Assembly: GCA_036362985.1 (NCBI GenBank)
Contig: JAYGXS010000005.1
Coordinates: 54,049,331-54,113,330, forward strand
Direction: 5' to 3'
DNA: 64,000 nt
Source: Ligula intestinalis
Taxonomy: Eukaryota > Platyhelminthes > Cestoda > Diphyllobothriidea > Diphyllobothriidae
This document shows positions 22,911 through 33,589 of the stretch, in pieces (positions within the stretch are counted from its first letter, which is position 1; every line of letters starts with the position of its first letter). The translations under genes were made by a program, and so were the position numbers. The notes beneath the pieces are model-generated. The model did not search any database. It saw only the letters and a program-made list of their open reading frames with translations, and was not told the DNA's origin.

Positions 22911-23462
22911 CGTGGAAAGGCATTGTGGTGCGCCCAGAGGCAGACTTCCGATGCGCCAGCTACTGCATCCACTTATCGCCTCAAATGGCTGAATGTCTCG
23001 GGCGGTCGACCGGAGAGCTATTGAGAGCTTAAAGACTTGAGAATCTACTCTTATGGCAAATGAGCGCATCCCCCACAAAAAATAAACCTACTTCGCTCGT
23101 GTATATAGCGGCGCACTATAATTCGTGGCTTAGAAGCTTACATTCCCTTCGGGATAACTCCTCCTTCACAAGACAGCGAGGCAGGCTCACTTATTCCTTC
23201 TTAGTGTGTACTTTATAGCACTAGCTTCCAGTTACAAGAGAAAAAAGCCACTCCGATCCATTTCCTGCGTACCAGAGTGTGTGCTGCGTGTGGAGCCGGT
23301 ATTTAGCTTTGCCGATCAGTGTTCTCGAACCCGTCAGTAATGGTCTTGACTTTGACTTGCCACCGGAGCTGGCCGAATGAAGCTGGGGCGGGGAATGCGG
23401 TGGATTCTGCACTGACCTGCGTTAGTATGGACTAATTTACTCGTAATTTGCCGTTCCTGCAG

Positions 23463-23522
23463 TTACTCCGTGTGGCACAAAATGGGTGTCTTCCTATACG
23501 ACGATGGCCATATCGTTGTTCC
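23463..23522 (+). CDS. Candidate 60-base exon
   Basis: The acceptor CCGTTCCTGCAG ends at 23462 and the donor GTAAGT starts at 23523. Entered from the exon ending at 21701 (phase 2), it reads YSVWHKMGVFLYDDGHIVV, which looks protein-like. The other two frames are open too. If spliced to 23552 this frame stops after 12 codons; without splicing it stops at once. Confidence 0.35.
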
Positions 23523-23551
23523 GTAAGTGACACATGTCTCTTTTTATTCAG
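23523..23551 (+). other. Candidate 29-base mini-intron
   Basis: It starts GTAAGT and ends CTCTTTTTATTCAG, so both splice sites are near-consensus within 29 bases. Introns this short are known in some flatworms and ciliates. Confidence 0.35.
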
Positions 23552-23649
23552 GACCCCCCAGAAATATCTGTCCATCGTCCTATGTTGACAGTTGCATTCA
23601 CCTGGATAAGCTTAAAGAAACTTTTTCAAGCCGAATCCGCCGGTGCGAT
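23552..23649 (+). CDS. Candidate 98-base exon
   Basis: It is bounded by TTTTTATTCAG and GTGAGT. Two frames are fully open (DPPEISVHRPMLTVAF and PPRNICPSSYVDSCIH), but the frame joined to 21701/23463 ends at a TGA near 23585. It may belong to another isoform, or be a chance pairing of splice-like sites. Confidence 0.25.
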
Positions 23650-23899
23650 GTGAGTGTGCGTGTGAGGTGTATACATTCGCTCGCAGGTGAAGGACAGGCA
23701 GATGGCGTGCATGCAACGGTTATCATTTCATTTCTCCATAGTGTGTTTTTTCCACTAAATGGCTGAAATAGATCGTTGATTAAATATCACCTTAATGTGA
23801 GGAAGAAAGATGACATAAGCCTCCTTGGGGGTGGGCTGCGAAAAAGGTTGTGCTATCAGTTGTATTGGTACTTTATAGCCAGGTCCATTTCCCCCAATT

Positions 23900-24680
23900 T
23901 GACTGGCAGGTTCTATGACACATGCACGCAAAGTCTTGGGAAAAATGGATTTATTTATTGCTAAGGAACGCACAGTTCATCCATTGTGGTGGTATCACTT
24001 CAAAACAAATAAAAAACCTTACAGAACTGTTCCGAAAATTGCCGGAGTTTTTAGTCCTTCTTCAAGTTTTATTGATTACATTGGTTGCACTGAGCATCGT
24101 TATTAGTCATACCTCATATTTGACATCTTGTCTATCCTCTTCCTTACTTATCCATAAACTGCCTTTATATTCGACTTAGAACTCCATATTTATACGTATT
24201 ACGAGCGGTAAGCTGGGCGGGTAAAATCAACCGAAGTGTGATTAAATTCACGGCGCGGGGCATGGCATCGTTGCTGAAATATTTAGAACGTTGGCTGCGT
24301 AAAGGCCTTCCCTGCTATGCGGGTTCGACTCCCGCCGACGCCGCGAGTTTTTTTTCACAAGTGAGTCAACTAAATTATACGTATTCATTTGTAAATGAGT
24401 AAGGAAGCTGATCAGTTTGTGGACCACCTTTACTGACCAACCAAAAATATGTTTCCTATTTTCCTCTGTCGCTGACAATTCATATCTTGCATTGCGAAAA
24501 TGTGCGTGCTTTATAATGCAGTCGGTCCTCATAATCAGATGACTCGACTTCCAAAAATTCCATTGCTGTGGTCTCCTGCCTTTTTTCAGCTTTAAAAGGC
24601 TATTTAAGCATTGCGGTTTGTTGATATTTTTTCTTTTTTTATTTACGCATATGTAGTTTAAATAGAACATATTTAGCACA
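23900..24680. repeat. Dispersed repeat R5, split by a SINE
   Basis: The parts 23940-24190 and 24386-24680 match, in opposite orientation, the block at 46740-47220. Shared features are TTTTATTGATTACATTG with its counterpart near 47085, and CATTATAAAGCACGC with its counterpart near 46845. The SINE at 24201-24374 interrupts it. I could not assign R5 to a known element class. Confidence 0.55.
24201..24374 (+). mobile_element. tRNA-derived SINE S1 with target-site duplication
   Basis: The element runs from ACGAGCGGTAAGCTGG through a diverged tRNA-like part with an intact T-arm (GCGGGTTCGACTCCCGC) to TTTTTTTTCACAAG and GTCAACTAAA. It is flanked by the 11-base direct repeat TTATACGTATT at 24190-24200 and 24375-24385. 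This fixes both ends and shows insertion by retroposition into repeat R5. Confidence 0.85.
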
Positions 24681-25049
24681 ACTTATGCTTGCTGTTATTT
24701 TTTACTGGACTGTGCGTTCTAACCGTTCTGAATTGAATCGCCCCGTGAGGCCTAAGCACTGTCTGAGAAGGAAAACTTTGTGAACGATAATCAATTCCTG
24801 AATTTTTGCCCTACGCAGTAGTCAAAATATGTGACTTCTTAGGTGATGCGGATACGTAAGTTTAGGTGGCATTATTCCTTCCCTTAATAAGCCGACTTTG
24901 TACACTATTCATGCGCTAATAATACGGATTTGCGCTTCGTTAATAGTGGTCTGGTAGAAAATGGAGTCTGGCTTTTTGCTTGCTGGGCCTATGGACTCGC
25001 CTGACGTAGGTGGAAGTGATAAAAAAAGCAATCAGCATATATGAGACGC

Positions 25050-25290
25050 GGTTTTGGCCGCCAGTGATCAGCGTCACTTGGATGAATCATCGTACCTTCG
25101 CCCGCCAAGGCTCTATATAGTCGTGCATGACAGTCATTCTACGCGCGTGCTCTGTTTCCATCGCCTGCGAATGCCGCCCACGCTACCCGCGTTTCTCGCT
25201 CACGATCGAGTCACAGTCGCGCTAGTCTTGTCCATATCCACGCGAGAGCTCGAAACCAATCACTTTGCCCCTTTTCTTGATTGGTTGTAG
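25050..25290. repeat. Partial R4 repeat
   Basis: This GC-rich stretch shares CACGCGAGAGCTCGAAAC-type sequence with 25800-25830 and with 40140-40205 (inverted). The terminal pyrimidine run is absent. Confidence 0.45.
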
Positions 25291-25639
25291 GCAATGAAAA
25301 GGATAAGCACATGGGTCCAGTTATACCACTCGTGCACACACACAACATAACAACTGGCGTGGGGGTGACGAGCAAATGCCTTCCTATAGAGCACTTTGTA
25401 AGTTCTTTGTCAGAGTAAATAATATCCAGCCTTATTAGTCTTCCATGAGTTCTAATTTGGGAAACCTTCTGTTGACTGCACCGCCAACATTTTGGCACTG
25501 GCGACACCAGCTGTTGCCACAGTTCTGTAGATAATTGGGACTCTGTGTATGTCGTCACAAGTTTATCGAGGGGTGTTATGGCTAATAAAGTTAATTCTAA
25601 CTATTACGATCTTCCAGGTTCCGTTCCTTAGGAGAGGAG

Positions 25640-26030
25640 ATAAGCCATGGGAAGGCCCTTTCTGCACCTGCCAAGGTTTCGGCCTGCACGTGACTGTCCG
25701 TCACACGCTGACTCATTGAGCTTCCGCCTGCAAGCATCGCGCGCGCAAACTGCCCGTCTCAAGGTCGAGTCACTACCGCGAGTCTTGGCATTAGTCTCCG
25801 TGAGAGCTCGAGCCAGCCAGAGTGTACCAGTTCCTGATTGGCTGCAGGGGAACAAAGCTTGCGTTGGGCTTCCGACAATCCCCTACGATCTCTTCACTTC
25901 AGACGCGGCACTTTGGCCGGTGGTTGATCGCTCGTCCGACAGTCAAATTCCTCCTGTCTACTCTCCTCTTTCTTCTGCACAGAATAAACTGTTCCTTCAA
26001 TTTTGGCCGCATCTAAAGAACCGTGTTTGA
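25640..26030 (+). repeat. GC-rich dispersed repeat R4, plus copy
   Basis: It ends CTACTCTCCTCTTTC, then AGAATAAACTGTTCC and a short tail to AACCGTGTTTG; the 49590-49975 copy ends the same way. An open frame crosses it, but open frames in the other copies do not correspond, so it is probably not coding. Confidence 0.6.
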
Positions 26031-26429
26031 AGACCACCGTTCATAGGGTTTGCAGTACTCAGCCCCCTACGATAGCCCTACCACCTAGTTCGTTGACACT
26101 ACCTTTAGAAACAGCGTTAGCTCTGCGCACAGCCAGGCTCTTATAGTTTCTATGAAGTATTGCCTCCATATTCTTTGATGAGACTTAGTTTGGACAGAGT
26201 AATTAGCCACGCAGGGAGCATGCAGGCGTACACAGTCTGCACCATCAATGTCGGTCAGCCGGTTTTTCGAGCCATGATCACGCCTGCCTTTAACGCGGGT
26301 GAGCACATTTCAGTGACTAACTACTCGAAGGCCAGCTTTCCAAAAGTCATCGCACCTAGGGCAACCATTATCGATGAAGTATGCAGCCGTTAAGTTATTG
26401 CCGAGGTTATAGTTAAGCCTTTGCATCTG

Positions 26430-26720
26430 CGGTATTCAGGCCTGGATACTTAGGAGAAAAGATGATATGGGAAACCAGAATGGCAGGAACGGTTTATTCC
26501 GCACAGAAGGGAGGGGAGAATAGGCTGAAGCAATCTGACTCTAGGACGAGTGGAGTTTGGCTGCTGGGCCGCTGGTACCGGCGTGCGAGGCTGACCACAG
26601 TCATCGTAGTGGTGTCCTTTGTAAGTCGGCTTTTCAAGGTGATTGGCCAGCCCACTTAGGCAGGCGGAGGCGTGTGCGCAGCTTAGCAGCGGTGAGCGTC
26701 CGCAGCGGAGCCTGCGGCTG
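26430..26720 (-). repeat. GC-rich dispersed repeat R4, minus copy
   Basis: The 5' boundary on the plus strand carries the inverted terminal signal (GGAACGGTTTATTCC, then GGAGGGGAGAATAGG). The interior shares GTGATTGGCCAG-type sequence with 16160-16180. Confidence 0.6.
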
Positions 26721-26779
26721 TCCAATTCGTAGGTCCAAACTTGCATCCACGTGAAATCATGTTTGGCCCTTCGCCGAAG

Positions 26780-26990
26780 GTGAAGTCCTACGATGTATCC
26801 TAGAGTTGCAGCAACATAGCGATTGCATCCTACAAATACTGCAACTCCAAGGTACTAATTACCGGTTTCTGACGATGGGCTCGGTCGTAAAGTCGAAACT
26901 TCAGACGAATAAAACTCTAGTCCCAGAGATCGCGTCTGTTTCTTCTCATTTATTTTCCAAAACTCGCATCTTCGCTTGTATCGGTATTCG
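26780..26990 (+). repeat. PLE 3' end with hammerhead-like tail
   Basis: ATAGCGATTGCATCC and ACAAATACTGCAA resemble the pre-tail sequence of family A. The tail at 26869-26912 reads CTGACGA, a degraded stem, CGAAACTTCAGACG and AATAAAAC, then CCCAGAGATCGCG as in family B. The core box has one change from CTGATGA. Confidence 0.5.
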
Positions 26991-27179
26991 TGCCCTGTGT
27001 GTAAGTAGTGCATTTCCCTTAAATAAGCTTATGTCGCAAGCCCTTATGCTAATGTTCCGTGACATTTTTAGCATCAATATTTCTGAAAGAGTTGTGAATT
27101 CTCAGTGCCGGCAAAGCGAAAAAAAACCTGACATTTTCACTTCTACTGGCCAGTCTGTAGTGGCTGTAGCCCTACTGCA

Positions 27180-27540
27180 TCCTAACGCGTCACGCCACAG
27201 ACGAGGTCAAGTGACGGCAGTCGGTCGCCCGGTCTCGGTGCCCGCAAGCTGTGTCAACGCTCGATCCCCCGTGGCGCTAACGTGTGCACCCACCAACGCC
27301 CAATGTTTGACTTCGCGGGACCGGGCGCACATGCGCATATCTAGGCCTACCCCAGTCTGGTCCGGCCTGGTCAGTCATCTCCACAAAGGCCGATGTGAGG
27401 AGTCTTGTAACAACTCCGCATTCTAAACACTCCGGATGCCGACCCACTAAGGAACGGACTTAACTCGTCCGAGAATCAATCTCCTCCTATCTATTCTCCT
27501 CTCTTTCCGCATAGAATATAGATAAAGCAAGGAGCCCGTA
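27180..27540 (+). repeat. GC-rich dispersed repeat R4, plus copy
   Basis: It shares CCAGTCTGGTCCGGC, ACAAAGGCCGATGTG and CTCCTATCTATTCTCC with the 49590-49975 copy. It is followed directly by a second-type SINE. Confidence 0.6.
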
Positions 27541-27690
27541 GTGCCATGGTAGATTATTGAACTCAATGACCAAAGGCCCCGGGCTCAAATCTCGGGGTTT
27601 TCAACCTTTGAGATTGGGTGCGACCGGCTGATGACGGCCAACAAGCCAGAACTGACCATTTCGGTCTCCCTTAACTTCATTGGATTTATT
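27541..27690 (+). repeat. tRNA-derived SINE, family S2
   Basis: A tRNA-like T-arm (CCCGGGCTCAAATCTCGGGG) is followed by CAACCTTTGAGATTGG, CGGCTGATGACGGCC and a CATTTCGGTCTCCC end. The same tail occurs, inverted, at 43345-43500. Confidence 0.6.
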
Positions 27691-28982
27691 TCAGAATAAA
27701 CTCACCCACCATTCTGGATTTCCATTTTTTTCTCCGAAGGAACCGGGCCTGAAGACTGCAGCTGTCAGGGTTTTCTCTATTGAATGAACCCCCACAATAA
27801 ATCAAACCATCGAATAGTGGTCGATGAGGCCAAAGGTTTGATATCTGGTGCAGTAGCTGACGGTGCCAACTGCCCGTCGACGGAGATCGGTGTCTAAACC
27901 GGCATGAAAAGTAACTAGATTGGTCCATTTTGGTGGATGGAGGAAGTGTAGGCAAGTAAACATTCCCTACATTCTGGTTTAAAGCATTTACCAACGATCG
28001 CATAGCTTTAAGCAATCTGTTATACAAAAGTTGTAAAGGACAAGTCAAACTAGCTTGCTTTTAGTTGTTTGAACGACGGCTAACTCGGAGGGACAGTATG
28101 CCTAACGGAAGCTTGAGATCAGGATATTCGCGAGGATGGCAGTCTGATGAAATTACTTAAATAGTAGGTTATAGATGTCGAGTCTGTACTGTACATTTAA
28201 TATCCTTTGTTGACAGGAATTTTCCTGACATACAGGAGCTGGGCTAGGTCATGCAATTTTTACAAGAAAATCCCTGGTGCGCAAAACTTTGCCCAAGTTG
28301 CGTTCCTCAAAGCCTTAAAGCAGAAAAATAAACGTCCGGATAAAAGAAAGAAGACATCTTACGTGCTAAATTAAAACAGTTTTTTCAGCAAAAATGAAAA
28401 TTCCGAAAAAATTAAAGATCGGGGCTACCAGGAAAACTTGAGTTTGAAATGCGAAGCTAGTCTATGCACGCAAGTAGCTGAGTAAATGAAGCAACACAAC
28501 TCTAATTAAGTCTAACAATAGTGTGTTGATAATTTTTTGGATAATTACGCTTCCACATTGCGCGCAGTGTGAAGTATCGTATATATTTTGTAGTCAGAAC
28601 AGTAGCGGTGCGCAAATAGCACATGGGGCACAAAAATGTCCAGATTTTCATTTGATTGTGCCGATTGGGATGTCTCGATTGTCAGGCATTTCGTAAGCCC
28701 TCATGTGTGCATGCCGGAAGGTGACTAATACGTTTGAATTAATGTCTATGGTGCTTTCTCTTAAACATACCGTCTTGTGCGCAATGACAGAAATTTATTT
28801 CCGGCACATTTCTTTGAAATTATTTCGGGACTATTATGATGACGAGGTTCGCATTGTTCTTGAAATTCTGATTAATGATTTGGGATTTTCAGTACTTTCA
28901 TTCGATTGCCCATAAATGCGAATGTTTATTCTATGCGTTAACTGAAAATTTAAAAATAAGATATTTCTTAAATATTAAGTTG
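27691..28982. other. Unassigned DNA
   Basis: A minus-strand frame (27686-28048) and a 70-residue plus-strand frame (28703-28915) are open, but neither matches a family I know. Confidence 0.4.
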
Positions 28983-29301
28983 GTTTGGCAGATTTGCTTA
29001 ATTTGAGTTGACCCAGGTGTGAAAAACTCTAGGCGTTTGGCGGGATTTGAACCCGCGCATCAGAGTCATTCTGGTGGATTCTAGATGATTGCTTAGGAAA
29101 TCCTGCTAGGGCAGTCAACTTTCTCCCGTATTGGTGGATTCCATATGAGCAAAAAGTTGAGTGGGTTATATCGATCCAAGCGTGATTAAACTCATGGCAT
29201 GAAGCGGGCGTTTGTAGCTTAGCGGTAGAGCATTAGCCTCCGGCAANNNNNNNNNNAATCCCGCCAAACGCCTAGAGTTTTTCACACCTGGGTCAACTCA
29301 A
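28983..29301. mobile_element. Inverted pair of tRNA-like SINE S1 sequences, with N gap
   Basis: The left arm (28984-29065) is a minus-oriented SINE end: TTGGCAGATTTGC, TTGAGTTGACCCA, then GGCGGGATTTGAACCCGC. After a spacer carrying the S1 leader, the right arm is plus-oriented: GGGCGTTTGTAGCTTAG, AATCCCGCCAAACGCC, CTAGAGTTTTTCACAC, GGGTCAACTCAAAT. Ten Ns at 29247-29256 fall in the right arm near the anticodon region, exactly where an inverted repeat could defeat assembly. Confidence 0.75.
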
Positions 29302-29329
29302 ATATTTCTTAAAAGCATTCACCTAAATA

Positions 29330-30285
29330 GTGAATTTTGAAATATTCTTTCTGCTGCAGCTGTCTATTTTAGTCATGGTTTAAGAATCACCCAACTTCGT
29401 TTACTGAATATTTAGGCTATGAAACATCCACAAAAAGTCGCAAAGGTATACGCTTGAGATTAATTAAGATTAATTAACAAGTTGCCTCGTGAAAAAGCGC
29501 CTTAATTAGATATTTCGGCTTGAATATCAGTGAACTTTACCATTTTCGAAGATAATGTCAAGATTAGAATGGGATATTTTGATCGCTTTTCTGACTTTTC
29601 TGCATACCAGAGCAGTTTTTAATATATCTGTTTAATTCAAGGCTCCCTTCTAAGATTTCAAAAGTATAACAAAGTGGCAGAATATAAACTAAGATATTGG
29701 GAAAACTAATAATCTTCTGCCCCTTGCGTTTCAAGTTTTGCTTCTCATTTATATTGCGCTATTGACAGAAAATTTTGCACATCTTTCGCGTACGGCATAA
29801 CAGACAATATAAATGCAATTTCGAGGGTGTCTACATAAATGCTTAATTACGGTTCCCCCTTTTGCCATCGTAAAACAACTTATGACATAATCAGTTTATA
29901 ACTTACCTGCATGGCTCAAAACTTAGCAGAATTTCAAATCACAATTTTTTGATTGAATCCGCATTTCTTTTCCAGAAAATAATGCTTTATTTTATAATTT
30001 CACTTACCTCAATTTCATGCGCACAATAAAAAAATTTTGGTCCCTTAACAGATATAATTTAAACGTTTCTGGGGGCTATTAATTTTCTTTGGTATTACTT
30101 TACACATAAACGAGCGTTTTTTGGTCTTCGGGATTTAATAGCGTATTAGTTCCTTGGATTTCAAGAAACCTTGGATTTTGCCGGCACTGATCAACTTACC
30201 CTCAAAACATTGATTTGAGGTGCACTCTGTTCTATTGAACAAAATTTTGCGCCTCAAGTCTATTCACTGAATAAACTAAACAACT
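29330..30285. repeat. Dispersed AT-rich repeat R8
   Basis: The start aligns with 43540-43790: TTTAAGAATCACCCAA, GAAAAAGCGC and GATAATGTCAAGAT blocks occur in order. Its end (TTCCTTGGATTTC, CCTTGGATTTTG) resembles 46130-46170. It has no coding potential that I can recognise. Confidence 0.5.
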
Positions 30286-30293
30286 CTTATGAG

Positions 30294-30590
30294 GTTTGGC
30301 AGATTTGCTTAAGTTGAGTTGACCCAATTGTGAAAAAGTTCAGGCGTTTGACAGGATTTGAACCCACGTAGTAGATAAGGCCTCTATCCGAAGCCAACGC
30401 TCTAACCACTGAAGTGTGCTTAAATTCATGGCGCGAGGTGGGGCGTTCGTAGCTCAGTGGTTAGAGCGTTGGCTTCCGGTGAAAGTCTTCTCTACTACGC
30501 AGGTTCAAATCTTGCTAGACGTCTCAAGTTTTCCACAATTTAGTCAACTCAAATTAAGCAAATATGCCAACCTAATAATTAAGCCAGCCT
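30294..30590. mobile_element. Head-to-head tRNA-like SINE S1 pair
   Basis: The minus-oriented left arm ends with CTCTAACCACTGA. A short spacer follows, then the right arm with GGCGTTC at 30442 and GTAGCTCAGTGGTTAG. The tRNA-like part ends near 30523. The outer ends GTTTGGCAGATTTGC and GCAAATATGCCAAC are inverted copies. The tRNA-like acceptor is broken on the 3' side (AGACGTC for GAACGCC), so it is not a functional tRNA. Confidence 0.75.
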
Positions 30591-30848
30591 AGTAGTTATT
30601 CTGGTGGATTCTAGATGATTGTTTAGGAAATTCTGCTTGGGCAGTCAGCTTGCTGTTCCATTTCGCTGGGTTTCATAAGGGCAGTAAATTTGGGCGGGTA
30701 ATATCGACCCAAGTGTGATTAAATCCGCGGCGTGAGGTGAGGCGTTTGCAGCTCAGGTGGTTAGAGCGTTGGCTTTCGGTAAAGGCCTTCATTACTACGC
30801 GGGTTCAAATCCCGCCGATCACCTCGAGTTTTTTACAACTCAACTCAA
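30591..30848 (+). repeat. tRNA-derived SINE S1, long form
   Basis: The leader GGATTCTAGATGATTG and TCAGCTTGCTGTTCC precede the tRNA-like part (AGGCGTTTGCAGCTCAG; GCGGGTTCAAATCCCGC) and a CTCGAGTTTTTTAC tail. It directly abuts the preceding SINE pair. Confidence 0.75.
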
Positions 30849-32759
30849 TTAAAAATAAAAACTTCAAATGTGTGTTAAACCAGCCCGTAAAATTCTGACC
30901 GCACATTGGAGGAGTAAGGCACAACTGTTACCTCAAATAAGTCGAAAGCCAACACCTTTCCCCCGCGAATAGTTTGTTTTATTAATTGATTTAGGATGGC
31001 GTCACTTTATTTAGTACACTCATATCAAAACCCATTCATAATTGAAAATCGAAATAGCTGATTACTCAACTCATTCATCTTGGAACTTTCGAAACCTGAT
31101 ATCGCTCGTTGCTCTCACATTTTCAGTCATTCTTAAGAGCTCCTTTTTGAGTATCGTTTGGTCGTTAGTTCAACGTAAACAACGGCTTTTTTTATCCTAA
31201 TTCGCTTTGTTTATCCATTTAAAATTATTATTAATTAATAATAAATTGCAAGTACCAAGATAATGTCTTAAGGCAATCTGTTACACAGCGAGAGCAACCA
31301 TGCCACCCTTTTAGAATGGTAATTGCGGTCCATAGGTTGTTTCATCTTTTGTACTTCATCTTTACCTCCCTATCAACGGAAGCGGAAACGGAACATGCCC
31401 TGGCAGCTATCATCCATAATGCACAAGCAATATGTGGCTTATTCTATTAACATTGAAACTTTTAGCGCAGATTTTCCCCAGTTCTTCATATTTTTAAAAG
31501 GAAGGGTAGATTTCCCGCTTCGCAAGTTTTAAGGAAAACGAAAGTTTAACCCTCACGTGAAGTTAATAACTGTGGGAAACTGCTCTTTGGGAAGGCAAAA
31601 AATTCGGAAATATTATCTATTTGGGGCCAAAGATCATAAAAAAAGGTATAATTTTAACTTAACGGTCGCGATTGCTGATATAGATACAAGAACAGCAGAT
31701 CGTGATGTCTTATGCAACTGGATACAGGACACGTCAACAGATTTAGAAGGCCAGCTATCTTAAAATGGGTTCAGTAAATTCAAAAGCAGGCCCTTTATAG
31801 CGCTGACTGTCAAAAGTACTGAAGAAGCTATAAATTACAACCAGGACTTTTCACTTGCTTTGCGCTTTCTTCCAGTAGATGCAGATAAACAAAATAAAGT
31901 CAAGTCGGTTAGACAGAAAGTGAAAAAAAAAATTTGTTCAAAATGATTGTATGTTATGTGAAACTCCAAAAAATTATTCTTTCTTAAATATTGCATTTTG
32001 AAAATAATTCACAAACATACTGTCCTCTAAAGTCCTTCGTACACTGCACCAATATTCAAGTGTGGTCAATAAAACCTCCGTCTAAGAGCGTGTACCCGGC
32101 AACTCTAATATTCTCAAAAACTCCATTTTACCTTGTGACTATGGCGTATAATCTACACAGAGGTCTCCATAGTGGTAATAGATTTTCCACTTTCAGTTTT
32201 TGATAAATTTTATGAGGAAAAAAAGGAAGTATAGTGATTGCCTCTGGCCTTATACGTGTTTTTAGTTCAGCATTCTATCATTGAAGCATAAATGCGTGAT
32301 AGAACAGGCAGGAAGTGACGGAAAATCGTACATGTAGCGTAAGACGAACATGCTGGTTATCCTACCCTTGGTAATTGCAGCCACTCCTTATTATCCGTAC
32401 TATCGGTATTCTTGAGACTGGCTTTAACTTGGATATCTAAAATTCCCACGTTTGCACATCTGGATAGATCCATAAATGTTCTCCTGGAGGTGAAATTCGG
32501 GCATTTTTATGTCTACGAACGCAAAATTAATATAATCGGAGAATCAATGTCTTGGTTCACTGAATCTCGAGAAAGTTATTTTACAGACTAATTGCCAACA
32601 AAAATTTGGCAGACTGAAACGACCATTTCATATTCGGTCATCATGTATACTATTTACAGCAAAAAAACAAAAGGTATTCATGTTTTATAAAAAATAAGGA
32701 ATCTTATTTTTATCAAAGTGTGCATCTCTTTGTTGTCAATGCACTTGTTTTTGCAGTGG
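30849..32759. other. AT-rich unassigned DNA
   Basis: Short plus-strand frames at 31323-31532, 31557-31763 and 31991-32203 lack domains. No repeat partner was noticed. Confidence 0.4.
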
Positions 32760-32767
32760 TAGCTTAC

Positions 32768-33330
32768 TCAGCCCTGTGGTCTAAAAGTCTGGTCATCTAC
32801 CGTCAATGAAATCTTGAAGGGCATTGTCAGTATCTGTGGTTTTCGGCTAAAATGCCGGAGGATGTGGTAGTCAGTGGAGGCAAAGTTTGCTGAAGATGGT
32901 GGACTATGGAGAACTTCAAACTCTTCATGCTGCCGTTTTTCATCAGCCATTCGTGCGAGGTGTGGTCTTGCGTTGTTGGTCAACAAAAATATGAGTCAAT
33001 CGATTGCCCAATTTGAGTTTATTCTGTAAGGTTTTACATAACTGGTTCAGCGGGTTACAATATACCTCTGCTGATTATGATACACTTGGTTTCAGAAAAG
33101 CATAATCGATCGCCTCTCTGTGCCAGGTGAGCAAACACTCCGCATCGGCTCCTTTTGATAAACATAACGCTTTTGGCAGCGTTTTGGAGCTTTACCTTTT
33201 CAAAGCACCGTGCTGACTCTTTGCAGCCGTCTTATTGGATCCATTTCTCATCACGCGTTACAACTCAATTCGAAAGGGAATCATTTTTGGGTGAGGAATA
33301 AGAAGTATCATACAAGAATCCAAAGAATAT
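32768..33330 (-). pseudogene. mariner-type transposase relic
   Basis: On the minus strand near 33260 VTRDEKWIQ matches the first catalytic block of mariner (VTGDEKW). A broken middle with stops follows. The frame 32986-32768 then gives TNNARPHLARM, the DNARPH block with its catalytic Asp changed to Asn, and LHSPPSSANFASTDYHILR, the HPPYSPDLAPSDYHLF block with the third Asp kept. Multiple stops and frame changes make it inactive. Terminal inverted repeats were not identified. Confidence 0.8.
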
Positions 33331-33589
33331 TGGTTCTGATTTTCATTAACTTACCGTGGGACCCCAATGTCCAATTTTGTTTATTTTAGTTACTTTTTCA
33401 AGGTGGAAACTATCCTTCACTGGATTAAAACAAACATCAGCGATAAGTGATGTGGGCTCTGAAATCAAGCTTACTAACTGAGTTTATTATTATCCACCAA
33501 TAATTCTGCCACGAGTGAATTCTTGAGACTAAGGTTACCAGAAGATAATTTCGCAGACTACCTTGCAACTGGCTGCTGTGTATTAATAT

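Noticed and set aside
22638..23078. 146-residue minus-strand frame as a gene
   Set aside because: Most of it lies in dispersed repeat R7, and the other copy does not keep the frame.
26806..27426. 206-residue plus-strand frame as a gene
   Set aside because: It starts in a PLE tail and ends in repeat R4, with no domain and no frame conservation in other copies.
30442..30523. Functional tRNA gene
   Set aside because: The D-arm is good, but the 3' acceptor strand and T-arm are mutated and the sequence lies in a SINE with family-wide flanks.
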